Positions 1 to 7,010 are shown, counted from the first letter of the stretch. The stretch is 14,321 nt of DNA from Pavlovales sp. CCMP2436 (GCA_026770615.1 MU631371.1:323819-338139), one strand, 5' to 3'. Notes: generated by a model from the letters alone, not told the origin. Numbers and translations: made by a program.

Positions 1-390
1 GAACAACCAAGAGAGGTCGCTATTAGTGCTGGTAGGAGGGTAATGTAGAGCATATAGCGCGCACTGCTTTTGTGTGACTGGTGCGTGTGCGTCTGCGTGT
101 GCCCGTGCGCGTTCGCGTGCGCGTGCGCGTGCGTGTGCGTGCTCCATTGCGCTGGGGAGGTTGCAACCGGGAGGAAACTTGTTCATCTCGTGCTCGAATG
201 CCGAGAGGCCCTGCAGGCTCCAAAGCTCGTGCCGCGCTCCGCTCTTGTTGTCCTGGTTGATCGTGGCGCTGGCCTCCTCGATCTGCCTTGCGGAGGAGGT
301 GCCGGCGGCGAAGTGCTTGGACAAGATCCCGCTCCGCGCGACGATATCGTGCGCGAGGAGCACATCGTCCTCCTCGCTCCGCAGATTTAC
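1..390 (-). CDS. Possible partial coding frame, open at the left edge, His-rich tail
   Basis: A minus-strand frame in register with base 1 is open from about 390 to the window edge. Between 160 and 390 most of its codons end in G or C and the predicted protein has a normal mixed composition (for example ILSKHFAAGTSSARQIEEAS). It then passes into an alternating His/Ala/Thr run encoded by the GTGCGY microsatellite, followed by a hydrophobic stretch (YMLYITLLPALIATSLG). No domain is recognised and no start is visible. The frame stays open up to about 640, but the G/C third-position bias shifts to another register above about 390, so an exon or frame boundary may lie there. It could be an exon of a larger gene, a relic, or chance in GC-rich DNA. 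Confidence 0.3.
74..140. repeat. Imperfect hexanucleotide microsatellite (GTGCGY)n
   Basis: About eleven degenerate copies of GTGCGT/GTGCGC lie in tandem. Being in units of six, the run keeps reading frame on both strands. On the minus strand it would encode alternating His-Ala/His-Thr; on the plus strand Cys-Val/Cys-Ala. Confidence 0.8.
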
Positions 391-818
391 AACAACCTCT
401 TCTACAGCGCGCAGAGCGGCTACTTCCTGCTCTCGGACTTGAGCTTGATGCTCGCCGCCTTCATCCGCGCGCCCGTCTCCAACTTGGAAGAGCGCGGCAA
501 CGCCCTGACCAACATCTCGACTTCGCTCTTGCACATGGTAGCCAAGGAGCGGGACGTGGCCAAGGAGGACATCACCGACTTCCTCATTGGCATCTCGGCC
601 GCCGAGCTCGTCCCAGAGTTCTTGGCCCTCCTGCCCATGTTTGTCGCGCCGAAGTCTGCAGTGGAACTCGTCACGGTCATCGAGTAGCTCAAGACTGCGG
701 GCGAGGCGTCGTCGCTGATGTCCTGGAAAGTCTTGATGGCGTCGTAGGCCGATGGGCAGGCCGCCTTGAGCTTGGAGACGCTGGTGAACGCGTGCTGGTC
801 CGAGACGCCCGACATCAC
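370..818. other. Coding-like stretch, strand ambiguous
   Basis: Two opposed frames share the same third codon positions, and those are about 90% G/C. The plus frame (register of base 370) gives a well-balanced helical-looking protein from about 385 to 684, with TAG at 685-687 and 748-750; it stays coding-like between and after those stops. The minus frame is open without stops from 818 to 423 (start ATG ATG at 818-813), but is very Ser- and Met-rich between 420 and 640. First- versus second-position GC favours the plus strand in 390-640; the region 640-818 reads well on the minus strand. The plus stops are mirrored by minus Tyr codons, and the minus stops near 390-422 by plus Tyr codons. I do not recognise either product. 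Confidence 0.35.
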
Positions 819-982
819 CTTACGAGAAGAGAGTCGAGAGCACCTTTACGAGAAGAGCAAGATGGCGTGCTTGATGCGGCCGAGTTTGGGTCTCGTCCGC
901 AGCGAGAGGAGGAGGAAGGTCACGAGTGAGTTGACGGGCGGCCGACAGCGAGTGAAGCACGGAAGCCGCGCGCGGGTCGATG

Positions 983-1030
983 GGCGGACGCTGTAGCTGA
1001 TTGATTGGCGGACGCTGTAGCTGATTGATT
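983..1030. repeat. 24-bp tandem duplication
   Basis: Two perfect 24-bp copies lie head to tail (983-1006 and 1007-1030), beginning GGCGGACGCTG and ending CTGATTGATT. They lie between the transposase fragment and the ambiguous coding stretch, next to the palindrome at 1039-1059. Confidence 0.9.
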
Positions 1031-1038
1031 TCCGAAAT

Positions 1039-1059
1039 AAGTCCGGTACTACCGGACTT
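1039..1059. repeat. Perfect 10-bp-arm palindrome
   Basis: AAGTCCGGTA and TACCGGACTT flank a single C. A one-base centre makes this an operator-like or cruciform palindrome rather than an RNA hairpin with a real loop. It is 8 bp from the 24-bp tandem duplication and downstream of the Mutator-like fragment. No function can be assigned. Confidence 0.85.
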
Positions 1060-1066
1060 GTCGAAG

Positions 1067-1909
1067 TCAGCAGAGGAGGGTCCCGCCTGGTCCTCGAGGG
1101 GCGGGCTCCGGACGAGCGCTGTCGTGAGCGGTCGTGACGAGCTCCACCCGACAGGAAGTGTGAGCGAGTCCTCGCTGTCGCGCGCACTCCACGATAAGCT
1201 CTCGTATTGCTGCGCAATAAACCCACTTATTACCTCGTAGGGCGAGGCTCTGGACAAACTTATTCGCGTCAAAGACGGTGTCCTCGTGCCCGTCGCGGCA
1301 GAACGTGTTGTACACGTCGTCGATTGTCCAGGTCAGCTGCAAGTCCTGGCCCCGCGCCTTGCTCTTGATCGCCTGCTCGATCAGCGCCGCGGTGAAGCCA
1401 GCGGCCCGCAGCTCGGTGCCTAGCTCGAAGAGCGCCTGCGGGATCTTGCCGTGTGCACCCGCCTGGATCTCAGCGGCAGCCGCGTTGGCGGGCGGTGCCT
1501 CGAGCGGGTGCGCCGAGTGCGCGAGGTCGAAGCTCATCGGGACCCATCCCTCCGTCGAGTCCTCGAGGCGGATGAATGCGTGGCACTTCTCGCCGACGTC
1601 GCCCATGGAGACCGTCCTGCGCTGCTTCGCAGTCGAGGAAGCTGCGCGCACATACTTGCACGAGAAGTAGCACTTGGAGCCGGCCCTCGAGGTTGGTTCC
1701 TTCGGCTTGGACTCCAGGATGAACTTGAAGCCCTTCATGAGCGCCCACGCCTGAAGAGCATTGGTGCCCGCCTTGAGCGTTGGCCACGGGCCCATCGGGA
1801 GGTCGGCGGGGATATCGCTGTCGTTCTGCAGGCAGAGCGCCTCCAGCGCGTCGCGGATAACCCCGGGGAGGCGCCTGCAGTGACGCCCCCAGCGGGAGCC
1901 CGGGCGCAA
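1067..1909 (-). pseudogene. Mutator-like (MULE) transposase N-terminal fragment with FAR1-type zinc finger
   Basis: The frame is well supported by G/C-ending codons from about 1870 to 1235. Residues 51-134 read like the FAR1/MULE N-terminal DNA-binding module: an AWALMKGFKF stretch, then a C2H2-type pattern C80-x3-C84-x24-C109-x21-H131-x2-H134, ending GWVPMSFDLAHSAHPL. Residues 140-225 are helical and resemble the linker before the transposase core. The catalytic D-D-E domain is absent. Coding character fades after residue 225, where GGTAATAAGT (1234-1225) resembles a 5' splice site, so the 3' part could lie in another exon. I could not find that exon with confidence further left. The nominal start is a TTG at 1909; the true start may be further upstream. 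TGA ends the frame at 1067-1069. A domesticated FAR1-like host protein is the main alternative. Confidence 0.6.
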
Positions 1910-2039
1910 GCGAAGGGCTGCGCGGCTGCGGGCTGGCCTCCCGCCCGCGCTCGAGCGGGATGCGCGACGCCCGCTCGAGCGCGCGGCGCTGGTCCTCGAG
2001 CTGGTCGCGCGACGCCCACATGCGCGTGGGCGAGCTCGC

Positions 2040-2200
2040 GGGGCTGCGCGGGGCGCTCGTCGGCGAGCTCGCCGCGCGCGCGAGCGGGCTGCGCGCGGGG
2101 CTGCGCGGGGCGCTCATCGGCGAGCTCGCCACGCGCGCGAGCGGGCTGCGCGCGGGGCTGCGCGGGGCGCTCGTCGGTGAGCTCGCCGCGCGTGCGGGCT
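2040..2200. repeat. 57-bp GC-rich tandem repeat, about 2.8 copies
   Basis: Units start at 2040, 2097 and 2154 with GGGGCTGCGCGGGGCGCTC. Copies one and two differ at only a few positions; the third breaks off at about 2197. The unit is 19 codons. Confidence 0.9.
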
Positions 2201-2232
2201 CCCCGAGAACAGTCTCAGGCCTGCGCGTCGCC

Positions 2233-2350
2233 GAGACGGTCTCGAGGGCCGTACTTTCGAGACAGTCTCGAGCTGAGACCGTCTCGACTCGAGCTGAGAC
2301 CGTCTCGACTCGAGCTGAGACCGTCTCGACTCGAGCTGAGACCGTCTCGA
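2233..2350. repeat. 21-bp tandem array carrying six GAGACNGTCTC palindromes
   Basis: The 21-bp unit GAGCTGAGACCGTCTCGACT(C) is repeated 3.8 times from 2270 to 2350. Each unit carries the 11-bp palindrome GAGAC-C-GTCTC (2275, 2296, 2317, 2338). Two more palindromes with a different centre base precede the array (GAGACGGTCTC at 2233, GAGACAGTCTC at 2259). The conserved arms with variable centre look like a binding-site array or the subterminal repeats of a DNA transposon. Confidence 0.85.
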
Positions 2351-2409
2351 AATACGATCGGCGCACTTGGCACTGCCCCGTGCTGTCCCTCGTCTCAGGC
2401 GGGCTGCGG

Positions 2410-2855
2410 ACCCAGCTGTAGAGCGGGGAATTCAGGCTATCGAGGTATCTTCGGGGCGCCGCAGAAGCGGTATGCAGCACCGCGCCGGGCGTACGACGGA
2501 CCCGATTCTCCCCGCTGTCCAAGTGGGGCCCGCTGCTAGGCGGGGACTACGTGCTCAACGATTTGTTCACCACGGGCGGGTGCTGCATTTTCAGACGATG
2601 CAAGGGAGAGCAGTGGAGGTCGGTCAGCGCGCCAGTCGAGTGTCGTCAGTCGTCGATCGTCGTGTGTCTGAATTGATCAGCGGTGGGGACGGTATCCGTG
2701 CGCTCGTGGTGGATCCCTGGATCTGAGTGTTTTTCAACACTTAAATCCAGTGAGATCCTCCCGGGGACGGACGTTTAACTAGAAACTTAAAACACATCAG
2801 ACCTGGCGCGCGGGTCTAAATTATTAGATAGTCTAATTTAACTCTCGAATCATGT
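2410..2855. other. Intergenic, no gene seen
   Basis: The stretch holds GC-rich sequence to about 2710 with short open frames but no consistent coding signal, then an AT-rich segment (2725-2855) leading to the tRNA. A weak inverted repeat (AAATTATTAGA / TCTAATTT) lies at 2818-2840. Confidence 0.5.
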
Positions 2856-2928
2856 GACAATTTAGCTCAGTTGGGAGAGCGTAGCACTGAAGATGCTAAG
2901 GTCCTAGGTTCGATCCCTGGAATTGTCA
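2856..2928 (+). tRNA. tRNA-Phe (GAA)
   Basis: All arms fold. Acceptor GACAATT (2856-2862) pairs with AATTGTC (2921-2927), with discriminator A2928. The D stem is GCTC/GAGC. The anticodon stem TAGCA/TGCTA holds the loop CTGAAGA, so the anticodon GAA is at 2889-2891. The variable loop is AGGTC, and the T stem CTAGG/CCTGG (one T-G pair) holds loop TTCGATC. There is no intron and no encoded CCA. The A box (TAGCTCAGTTGG) and B box (GGTTCGATCCC) serve as internal RNA polymerase III promoters. The CTGAAGA loop and AAGGTC are typical of eukaryotic nuclear tRNA-Phe; the AT-rich acceptor stem is less usual. An organellar-derived copy or the head of a tRNA-derived SINE cannot be excluded. Confidence 0.93.
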
Positions 2929-2929
2929 A

Positions 2930-2933
2930 TTTT
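2930..2933 (+). terminator. RNA polymerase III terminator (T4)
   Basis: Four T residues start two bases after the tRNA discriminator base, the expected position for Pol III termination. Confidence 0.7.
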
Positions 2934-3420
2934 GCCCTTACGATTTTCTGGTTTTGCCCTTCTGCGCAGCTGTCAAATTCTCGTTGCACTCGCTCCGCAC
3001 CCTATTTTCCTTTTTCATTTTATTCGGACGGCCCACGGAGAGGGCATACGATCGTCCAGAAGCCGTGGTTTCTGCCGTGGGCGCTGATTCGGTCACGCCG
3101 CAAAATCATACCGGCAGAGGTGATCACGCGGGCAGGGGCGATCAGGGTTGACCTGGAACATGCGGCCAGCGAAACTTCCCTGAAATTCTTGGCCATGCGC
3201 GTCGCCGCCTCGCTTCACAAGCCCCGTGCGAGTCAGTCCCTCCAGCAAATTGACCCTGCAGGACTGCCTCGTAAAACACGCGGGCGGCGGCCAAGGCGGA
3301 CAAGTGCGCTGGTGCGATCGTCCAAAGCATCGAAGTCCTCGTCGACAACCAACTCGCATTGAAGACAGTCCCTGTGCTGGCCGGCCTAGTTCTTTCAGTA
3401 AGCGGGGCTATAACTAATTG
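2934..3420 (-). other. Coding-like relic in shifted minus frames, no product recognised
   Basis: Three partly overlapping minus-strand segments read like protein but in different frames: about 3310-3355 (ELVVDEDFDALDDRTSA), 3190-3310 (HLSALAAARVFYEAVLQGQF) and 3020-3210 (MAKNFREVSLAACSRSTLIA). At least two frame changes would be needed to join them, so if real this is a dead gene. Opposed plus-strand frames exist and no domain is recognised. The bases up to about 3010 after the tRNA show nothing. Confidence 0.2.
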
Positions 3421-3581
3421 AAATCAGATTCTCCGCGCGAAATCCCTACATTTACCGCGCCGTCTGACGCGCCGCCTGACGCCGTCTGTGCCCACGAGCC
3501 GGCCGAGAGTGGCACTCAGCGAGGCAAGATCACATACCCGCACAACAGTCTGAGACTCTGAGTCTCTCCGACGAGAGCGCG

Positions 3582-4073
3582 ATGGCGGTGAACTCAGCAC
3601 TGGAGGTATTGGCCGGTCTGCAGCCTGCAGCTTGACTCAGAGCGCTCTTAGATGGCGCATCGTCTGCAGCTGGTTCAGAGAGAGAATTCACGATGCTCAA
3701 CGGTGGCCTGAGCTTCATTCGAGCTGCTGGGCTCAAGCCACTCGACTACCACTAGATGCGGCTCGCACCGCTGCTCGTCGATTTCCCGGCCTCGACGACC
3801 GCCTGCACGCGTGCACTCGCGGCCTCCAGTACGGCGGCGGCGGCGCGCGTGACGCGGGTGCTCGGCGGAGAGGGCTTTGTCGCGCACGCCTTTGAGTGTG
3901 GCACGTATGGCTTGCGTAAGTTCGACAGCGAGACCTGCTTGCGCCTCACGCTCAACTCGAGCTACGCGGGGACCACGTGCGGATCATTTCCAGTCTTTGA
4001 GATTTTGGCGGGTGCGCAGCCCCCGCCCATCGCCAGTCTGAGGGCGCTGCGCGCCCTCAGACTGGGCCCGTAG
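3582..4073 (+). other. Coding-like relic with in-frame TGA and TAG, no product recognised
   Basis: A single plus frame reads plausibly from ATG 3582 to TAG 4071-4073, with only TGA at 3633-3635 and TAG at 3753-3755 breaking it. Segments such as MLNGGLSFIRAAGLKPLDYH and FECGTYGLRKFDSETCLRL look protein-like. The last part of the frame is simply the hairpin at 4033-4065. Opposed minus frames are also partly open, so this may be chance. Confidence 0.2.
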
Positions 4074-4080
4074 GGCCCAG
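4033..4080. repeat. Two overlapping perfect hairpins
   Basis: CCAGTCTGAGGGCGC (4033-4047) and its exact reverse complement (4051-4065) flank a TGC loop, giving a 15-bp stem. CTGGGCCC (4062-4069) and GGGCCCAG (4073-4080) flank GTA, giving an 8-bp stem that shares bases 4062-4065 with the first. The two structures are mutually exclusive at those bases. TTTTAA follows directly. It could be a structured RNA end or a foldback transposon scar. Confidence 0.85.
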
Positions 4081-4158
4081 TTTTAAGTGCGGCAGCGGTC
4101 GCAGGCCAGCAGCTGCGTGGCCCGCAGGCTGCGGCCGGCAGGACAGCGGCCGTAGGCC

Positions 4159-4272
4159 GCCTTGCGCTCATAATCTGCAGTAATAATATATAGCACAATA
4201 GCCGATATAAATAACGCCTTGCGCTCATAATCTGCAATAATAATATATAGCACAATAGCCGATATAAATAAC
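4159..4272. repeat. 57-bp AT-rich tandem duplication
   Basis: Copies 4159-4215 and 4216-4272 start GCCTTGCGCTCATAATCTGC and end CCGATATAAATAAC. They differ at a single base (G4180 versus A4237). The near-identity indicates a recent duplication. Confidence 0.92.
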
Positions 4273-4440
4273 ATATACTAATGAAAGAGGGTTCGGGCTG
4301 GCGACAGTGTTTCAAGTTCGCAAGTCAAGCTGATCTTAGCGCTCCGACGTAGGCTCCTACGCGCTACGCCGAAGTGCGTGGAGCTGGTAGAAGTGGTGGA
4401 TGTATATATTAATCCCTATCATAAATATATTAATGTAGGA
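4273..4440 (+). repeat. Candidate AT-ended non-autonomous element, copy A
   Basis: The left end has an AT-rich stretch, then GAGGGTTCGGGCTGGC (4287-4302). The right end has AATCCCTATCATAAATATA (4411-4429), then ATTAATGTAG. Both motifs occur in the same order and inverted orientation at 13873-14072. The ends resemble each other as loose inverted repeats (AT-rich outside, GGG/CCC inside). Interiors of the two copies do not match, so this may be a family sharing only termini. Confidence 0.4.
4339..4402 (+). repeat. Dispersed repeat, copy 1 (related to 11002-11053)
   Basis: GCGCTCCGACGTAGGCTCCT onward matches 11002-11053 through GAGCTGGTAGAAGTGGTGG (4381-4399) and on to 4402, apart from a 12-bp gap and a few substitutions. 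The piece contains a short palindrome, CGTAGG-CT-CCTACG (4348-4361). The second copy abuts the truncated end of the copia element. Confidence 0.75.
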
Positions 4441-4513
4441 CTAACGTCTGACGTCGACCAAGTCAGTTAGTGAACAACACCTGTTGAACCATGCTGAGCC
4501 GATAGATATATAT

Positions 4514-4972
4514 TTATGTAGGGGGGTTAATAATTATACTTGAGGTTGCGCGTTTCTTGAGGTCGCCATTGGCTACATCTTGAAATTCGCTCGTCATTAT
4601 AAAGTGCGAAAACCACTCCCACGTGTTCTTACTTGCCGGGTATATAGTTCTTCCATCTAACGAGCCACTCGTCGCGTCACTTCTTTTTGTCGCAGCGGTA
4701 CTCGAGGATCGTCTCGACCTCGTACGTGCCCAGCGGCTCTGCGTGCGTGCCCGTCTCTCCAAACTCCTATCGTCGTTGAGCACGCCAGTCGCGTCGGCGG
4801 CGGCGTCGACATCCTCACCCTCGCTGTCGGCCGTGATACCACTGGCGGCGGCAGGAGCTTGCCACTGCGTCTTCATGAAGGGCAGCTTGCTACGCTCAGC
4901 GCGATGGCGATTGACGACCAGGCTCACCGTCCACTTGAGCCTGTAGAGGAGTTTTTTTGAGAAATAATATTA
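4514..4972 (-). pseudogene. Relic of a Ty3/gypsy chromovirus-type integrase C-terminus with chromodomain
   Basis: From about 4740 down to 4632 the minus strand reads TYEVETILEYRCDKKK, a TGA (4677-4679), then RDEWLVRWKNYIPGK. After a frame change at about 4630 it reads KNTWEWF. This order (EVE-IL-R, LVRWK-Y, NTWE) is the chromodomain signature and includes the aromatic cage positions Y, W and W. Upstream, 4969-4860 reads YRLKWTVSLVVNRHRAERSK, a spacing reminiscent of the GPY/F module that precedes the chromodomain in chromoviral integrases. A short acidic linker lies between. Two frame changes (near 4765 and 4630) and the TGA make it dead. Only this tail remains; no gypsy RT or LTR was found. 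A host chromodomain protein is a less likely alternative. Confidence 0.6.
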
Positions 4973-5286
4973 AAGGAATATATGATTTCTCATTCGAAAT
5001 TCGGAGGAACACCTAGACGCAAAAAATTGAGCGAGGAACCACTTCGGGCTGGCGGTCCGACACATGATTCTACCAGGAAGTACAAAAAAACGGCCTCCGA
5101 AGTGAAGGTGGTACTTTCAGCATTCGAGTCAAAATACCACCTTAACTTCGGAGGCAATTTTATCGTCCTTCTCGTTGAAATCAGCTGTCAATCTGCACGG
5201 CTGAAGTTGTTCCGCGTCTTATTCTGCGTCTAAAAGTATCTTCACAATCTATACCAAGTTCAAATATGAGTTTTGGTAAAAATGCC
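4973..5286. other. AT-richer spacer before the copia element, no gene seen
   Basis: A plus-strand frame is open from 4982 to 5233 but it runs through the hairpin at 5093-5155 and lacks the G/C-ending codon bias of coding regions here. The motif TTCGGGCTGGC recurs at 5043-5053. Confidence 0.5.
5093..5155. repeat. Long hairpin, 21-bp arms with one mismatch
   Basis: Left arm 5093-5113 (GCCTCCGAAGTGAAGGTGGT...) and right arm 5135-5155 are reverse complements at 20 of 21 positions, with a 21-nt loop. An A7 run lies just upstream and a TTTT-containing stretch just downstream. It might be a foldback element, a structured RNA or a small-RNA precursor. Confidence 0.8.
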
Positions 5287-5496
5287 TGTTGGTGTTACTC
5301 CGCACACGCGGCGTTCACTCGCGCCGTTGCCTGGCGCGCGAGGTGCTCAAAGAGCAGCAAGCAGCTAAACTCGATGTACTCGTCGACTGATAAAAAAGGA
5401 ACCGACTCAAGGTAATCAAATAGAACTGATAAGTTCCTTGCTATCTTAAGCCGTTGGTGTTTTGGCAGGTGCTTGGTGTTTCGTCAGGTGCGAACA
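5287..5496 (-). repeat. Complete 3' LTR, 210 bp, TGTT...AACA
   Basis: Read on the minus strand it starts TGTTCGCACC at 5496 and ends CACCAACA at 5287, giving canonical TG...CA ends with 4-bp inverted termini. Its last 119 bp match 10879-10997 at 115 of 119 positions. The start is set by the G7 polypurine tract that immediately precedes it. An imperfect stem (GATAGCAAGGAAC with GGTTCCTTTTTTATC) spans 5390-5445. Confidence 0.88.
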
Positions 5497-5505
5497 CCCC
5501 CCCAC
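5497..5505 (-). promoter_or_regulatory. Polypurine tract (plus-strand primer site)
   Basis: On the minus strand GTGGGGGGG abuts the TG start of the 3' LTR and lies 15 nt after the RNase H stop codon. This is the expected position for priming second-strand DNA synthesis. Confidence 0.8.
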
Positions 5506-5520
5506 GAACTCATCTCGCGC

Positions 5521-6429
5521 TCACTCGTTGATGCTAGCGAACATGAGGACGCTCACATGACGTTGGAACACAGCTACCGGAGTAGGCTTGGTGAAGATGT
5601 CCGCGCAGTTGAGATCAGTGTGAACCTTGGACACCTTTATGATGCCGGTCTGCTGCGCCAGGCGGATGTAGTGCCATCGCACCTCAATGTGTTTGCTGCG
5701 CTTGTGGTGCACTGGATTCTCAACCAATTGAATCGTGCCCTGGTTGTCCTCGAAGACCTCGGTCGGGTTGGGGTCCTCGCGGCGAAGGAAGGCAACGACG
5801 GTGCGGAGGTAACTGATCTTACGCGCGCACTCCGTGAGTGCGATATACTCACTCTCACACGTACTCAACGCGACGATCGACTGCATGCCACTGTGCCACG
5901 CGATCAGGGTGCCGTTGTACAACACAACGTACCCGCTCGTAGAACGGCGCCCCACCTCGTCCGCGGCCCAGTCAGCGTCAGCATAGGCAGACAGGCTCGG
6001 GTGTATGGGGTCACGCGCGTACCGAAAGAGCAGCCCAAGCGACACGGTGCCGCTCAGATACCACAGGACGCGCCGCGCGGCCATCATGTCGCACACGCGG
6101 GGCACGGACATACGCCGCGCCAACGTGTTGACCGCGTGCGCGAGGTCGAGCCGCGCCGTCGTGCTTGCGTACATAGTCTCGCCGGTGATCTGCTGGTAAA
6201 GCTGTGTGTCAGCTCGATTCAACAGCGTCTCGTCAGGCTCCTCTCCGCGATGCTCGTCCTTGCTCGCTCCGGGCGAGGAAGCAGGGCGGCAGTCGGTCAT
6301 GCCAAAGCGCTCGAGCACGCCGCGCACATACTGCGCGAGGTGCATGAAGATCCCGTCGGGCCGGCTCTCAAATTGCGCGCCCAAAAATCGCTCGAAGCTG
6401 GCCGCCATCTTGATCTCAAAAGAGAGAGC
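5521..6429 (-). pseudogene. Copia pol: end of reverse transcriptase and RNase H
   Basis: This segment begins in frame just after the CT-run slip, with SFEIKMAASFERFLG, the usual connection after the RT palm. It continues through the YYQQITG-like LYQQITGETMYAS stretch into a copia-type RNase H. The RNase H residues are all visible, counted from 6432: D152/D154 in ADADWA, E193/E195 in CESEY, D229 in EDNQ, the SKHIEVRWHYIR helix and D278 in NCADIFTK. It ends INE then TGA at 5521-5523, the only stop that looks like a genuine end of the polyprotein, 15 nt before the polypurine tract. This is the longest intact piece of the element. It removes RNA from the RNA/DNA hybrid in working relatives. Confidence 0.93.
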
Positions 6430-6999
6430 CAAGGGACACCACTAGTTTCTTGACGGCGTCAGGATCCGAGGTCAGGTTGAGCACGATCCAGTCGTCCACA
6501 AAGACGCCGACAATGAGGTACTCGCCCTTGCCGACTTCCTTGACGTAGATACAGGAAGCGGCGGCACAGACCTTGAAGCCACGTTTGAGTAGTCGCCTCT
6601 CCTGATCCTGGTGCCAGGATCGCCCTGACTGTCGCAATCCTGGTAGACCACGTTTGACCTCGCCCACGACCTTGAATCCAGGTGGTGCTGTGCGCTCAGG
6701 TGAGTAGCCCTCGGGCAGCGAGATGAAAACGTTGTCATCAATGAGATCGGCAGAGAGGTAGGCATCGCTCACATCGCCCGAGCTCAGGACGGTCACGGGC
6801 GACGGATGGTCTCGAAGCTGAGCACCCTTGAGCGACGCGCCAACGGCTACAAGGAGACGAACTTGTTCGCCGCGGATTGTCGGGGCGAACGTCTGGTCAA
6901 AGTTGATGCCAGGCCTCTGCAAGTTGCCAAGCGCCACAGCGCGCGCCTTCCACTTGGTGACCTGATCCTGCTCGTCCGTCTTGGGTTGAAACACCCACT
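6416..6999 (-). pseudogene. Copia pol: reverse transcriptase core
   Basis: Counted from 6994, conserved RT blocks run in order: KWKARAVALGNLQRPGINFD (the KARLVA-G-Q-G block), QTFAPTIRGEQVRLLVAVGA, then SSGDVSDAYLSADL with the first catalytic Asp (residue 74). VFISLPEGY, KRGLPGLRQSGRSWHQ, and finally VFVDDW with the catalytic Asp pair (167-168; YVDD in most relatives) follow. It is separated from its N-terminus by the 11-bp duplication and from its C-terminus by a CT-run slip that brings a TGA at 6416-6418. All key residues are intact, so inactivation is due to frame breaks only. Confidence 0.94.
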
Positions 7000-7010
7000 A
7001 AACACCCACT
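6989..7010. repeat. 11-bp tandem duplication that breaks the RT frame
   Basis: AAACACCCACT occurs twice in direct tandem (6989-6999, 7000-7010). On the coding strand it lies in the RT segment MQWVF. One copy is frame-consistent with both flanking RT blocks; the second adds 11 bases and shifts frame. Confidence 0.93.

Larger units (their letters stand above)
1880..2522 (-). other. Repeat-rich possible N-terminal extension of the MULE gene
   Basis: A minus frame is open through this whole stretch. It would encode four ETVSAR(V/D) heptads, then nearly three 19-residue Ser/Pro/Ala/Arg repeats, then a charged coiled-coil-like segment (RDQLEDQRRALERASR). Its register differs by one base from the transposase frame, so a frameshift or splice near 1870-1930 would be needed to join them. 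The disordered, low-complexity nature means it may equally be non-coding satellite DNA whose unit lengths (57 and 21 bp) are multiples of three. Confidence 0.25.

Noticed and set aside
74..442. Cys-rich plus-strand peptide from the microsatellite
   Set aside because: Alternating Cys-Val/Ala comes from GTGCGY repeats, not a metallothionein-like gene.
983..1030. CRISPR array
   Set aside because: There are only two units with no spacers, in a eukaryotic context.
2871..3362. Plus-strand frame beginning in the tRNA
   Set aside because: The start lies inside the tRNA, the first third lacks coding bias, and no domain is visible.
3962..4315. Minus-strand frame with two hydrophobic 19-residue repeats (LYRLLCYILLLQIM)
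   Set aside because: It is just a translation of the 57-bp AT-rich tandem duplication, with no start context or codon bias.
5473..6453. Plus-strand open frame opposite RNase H
   Set aside because: The minus strand carries all RNase H catalytic motifs.
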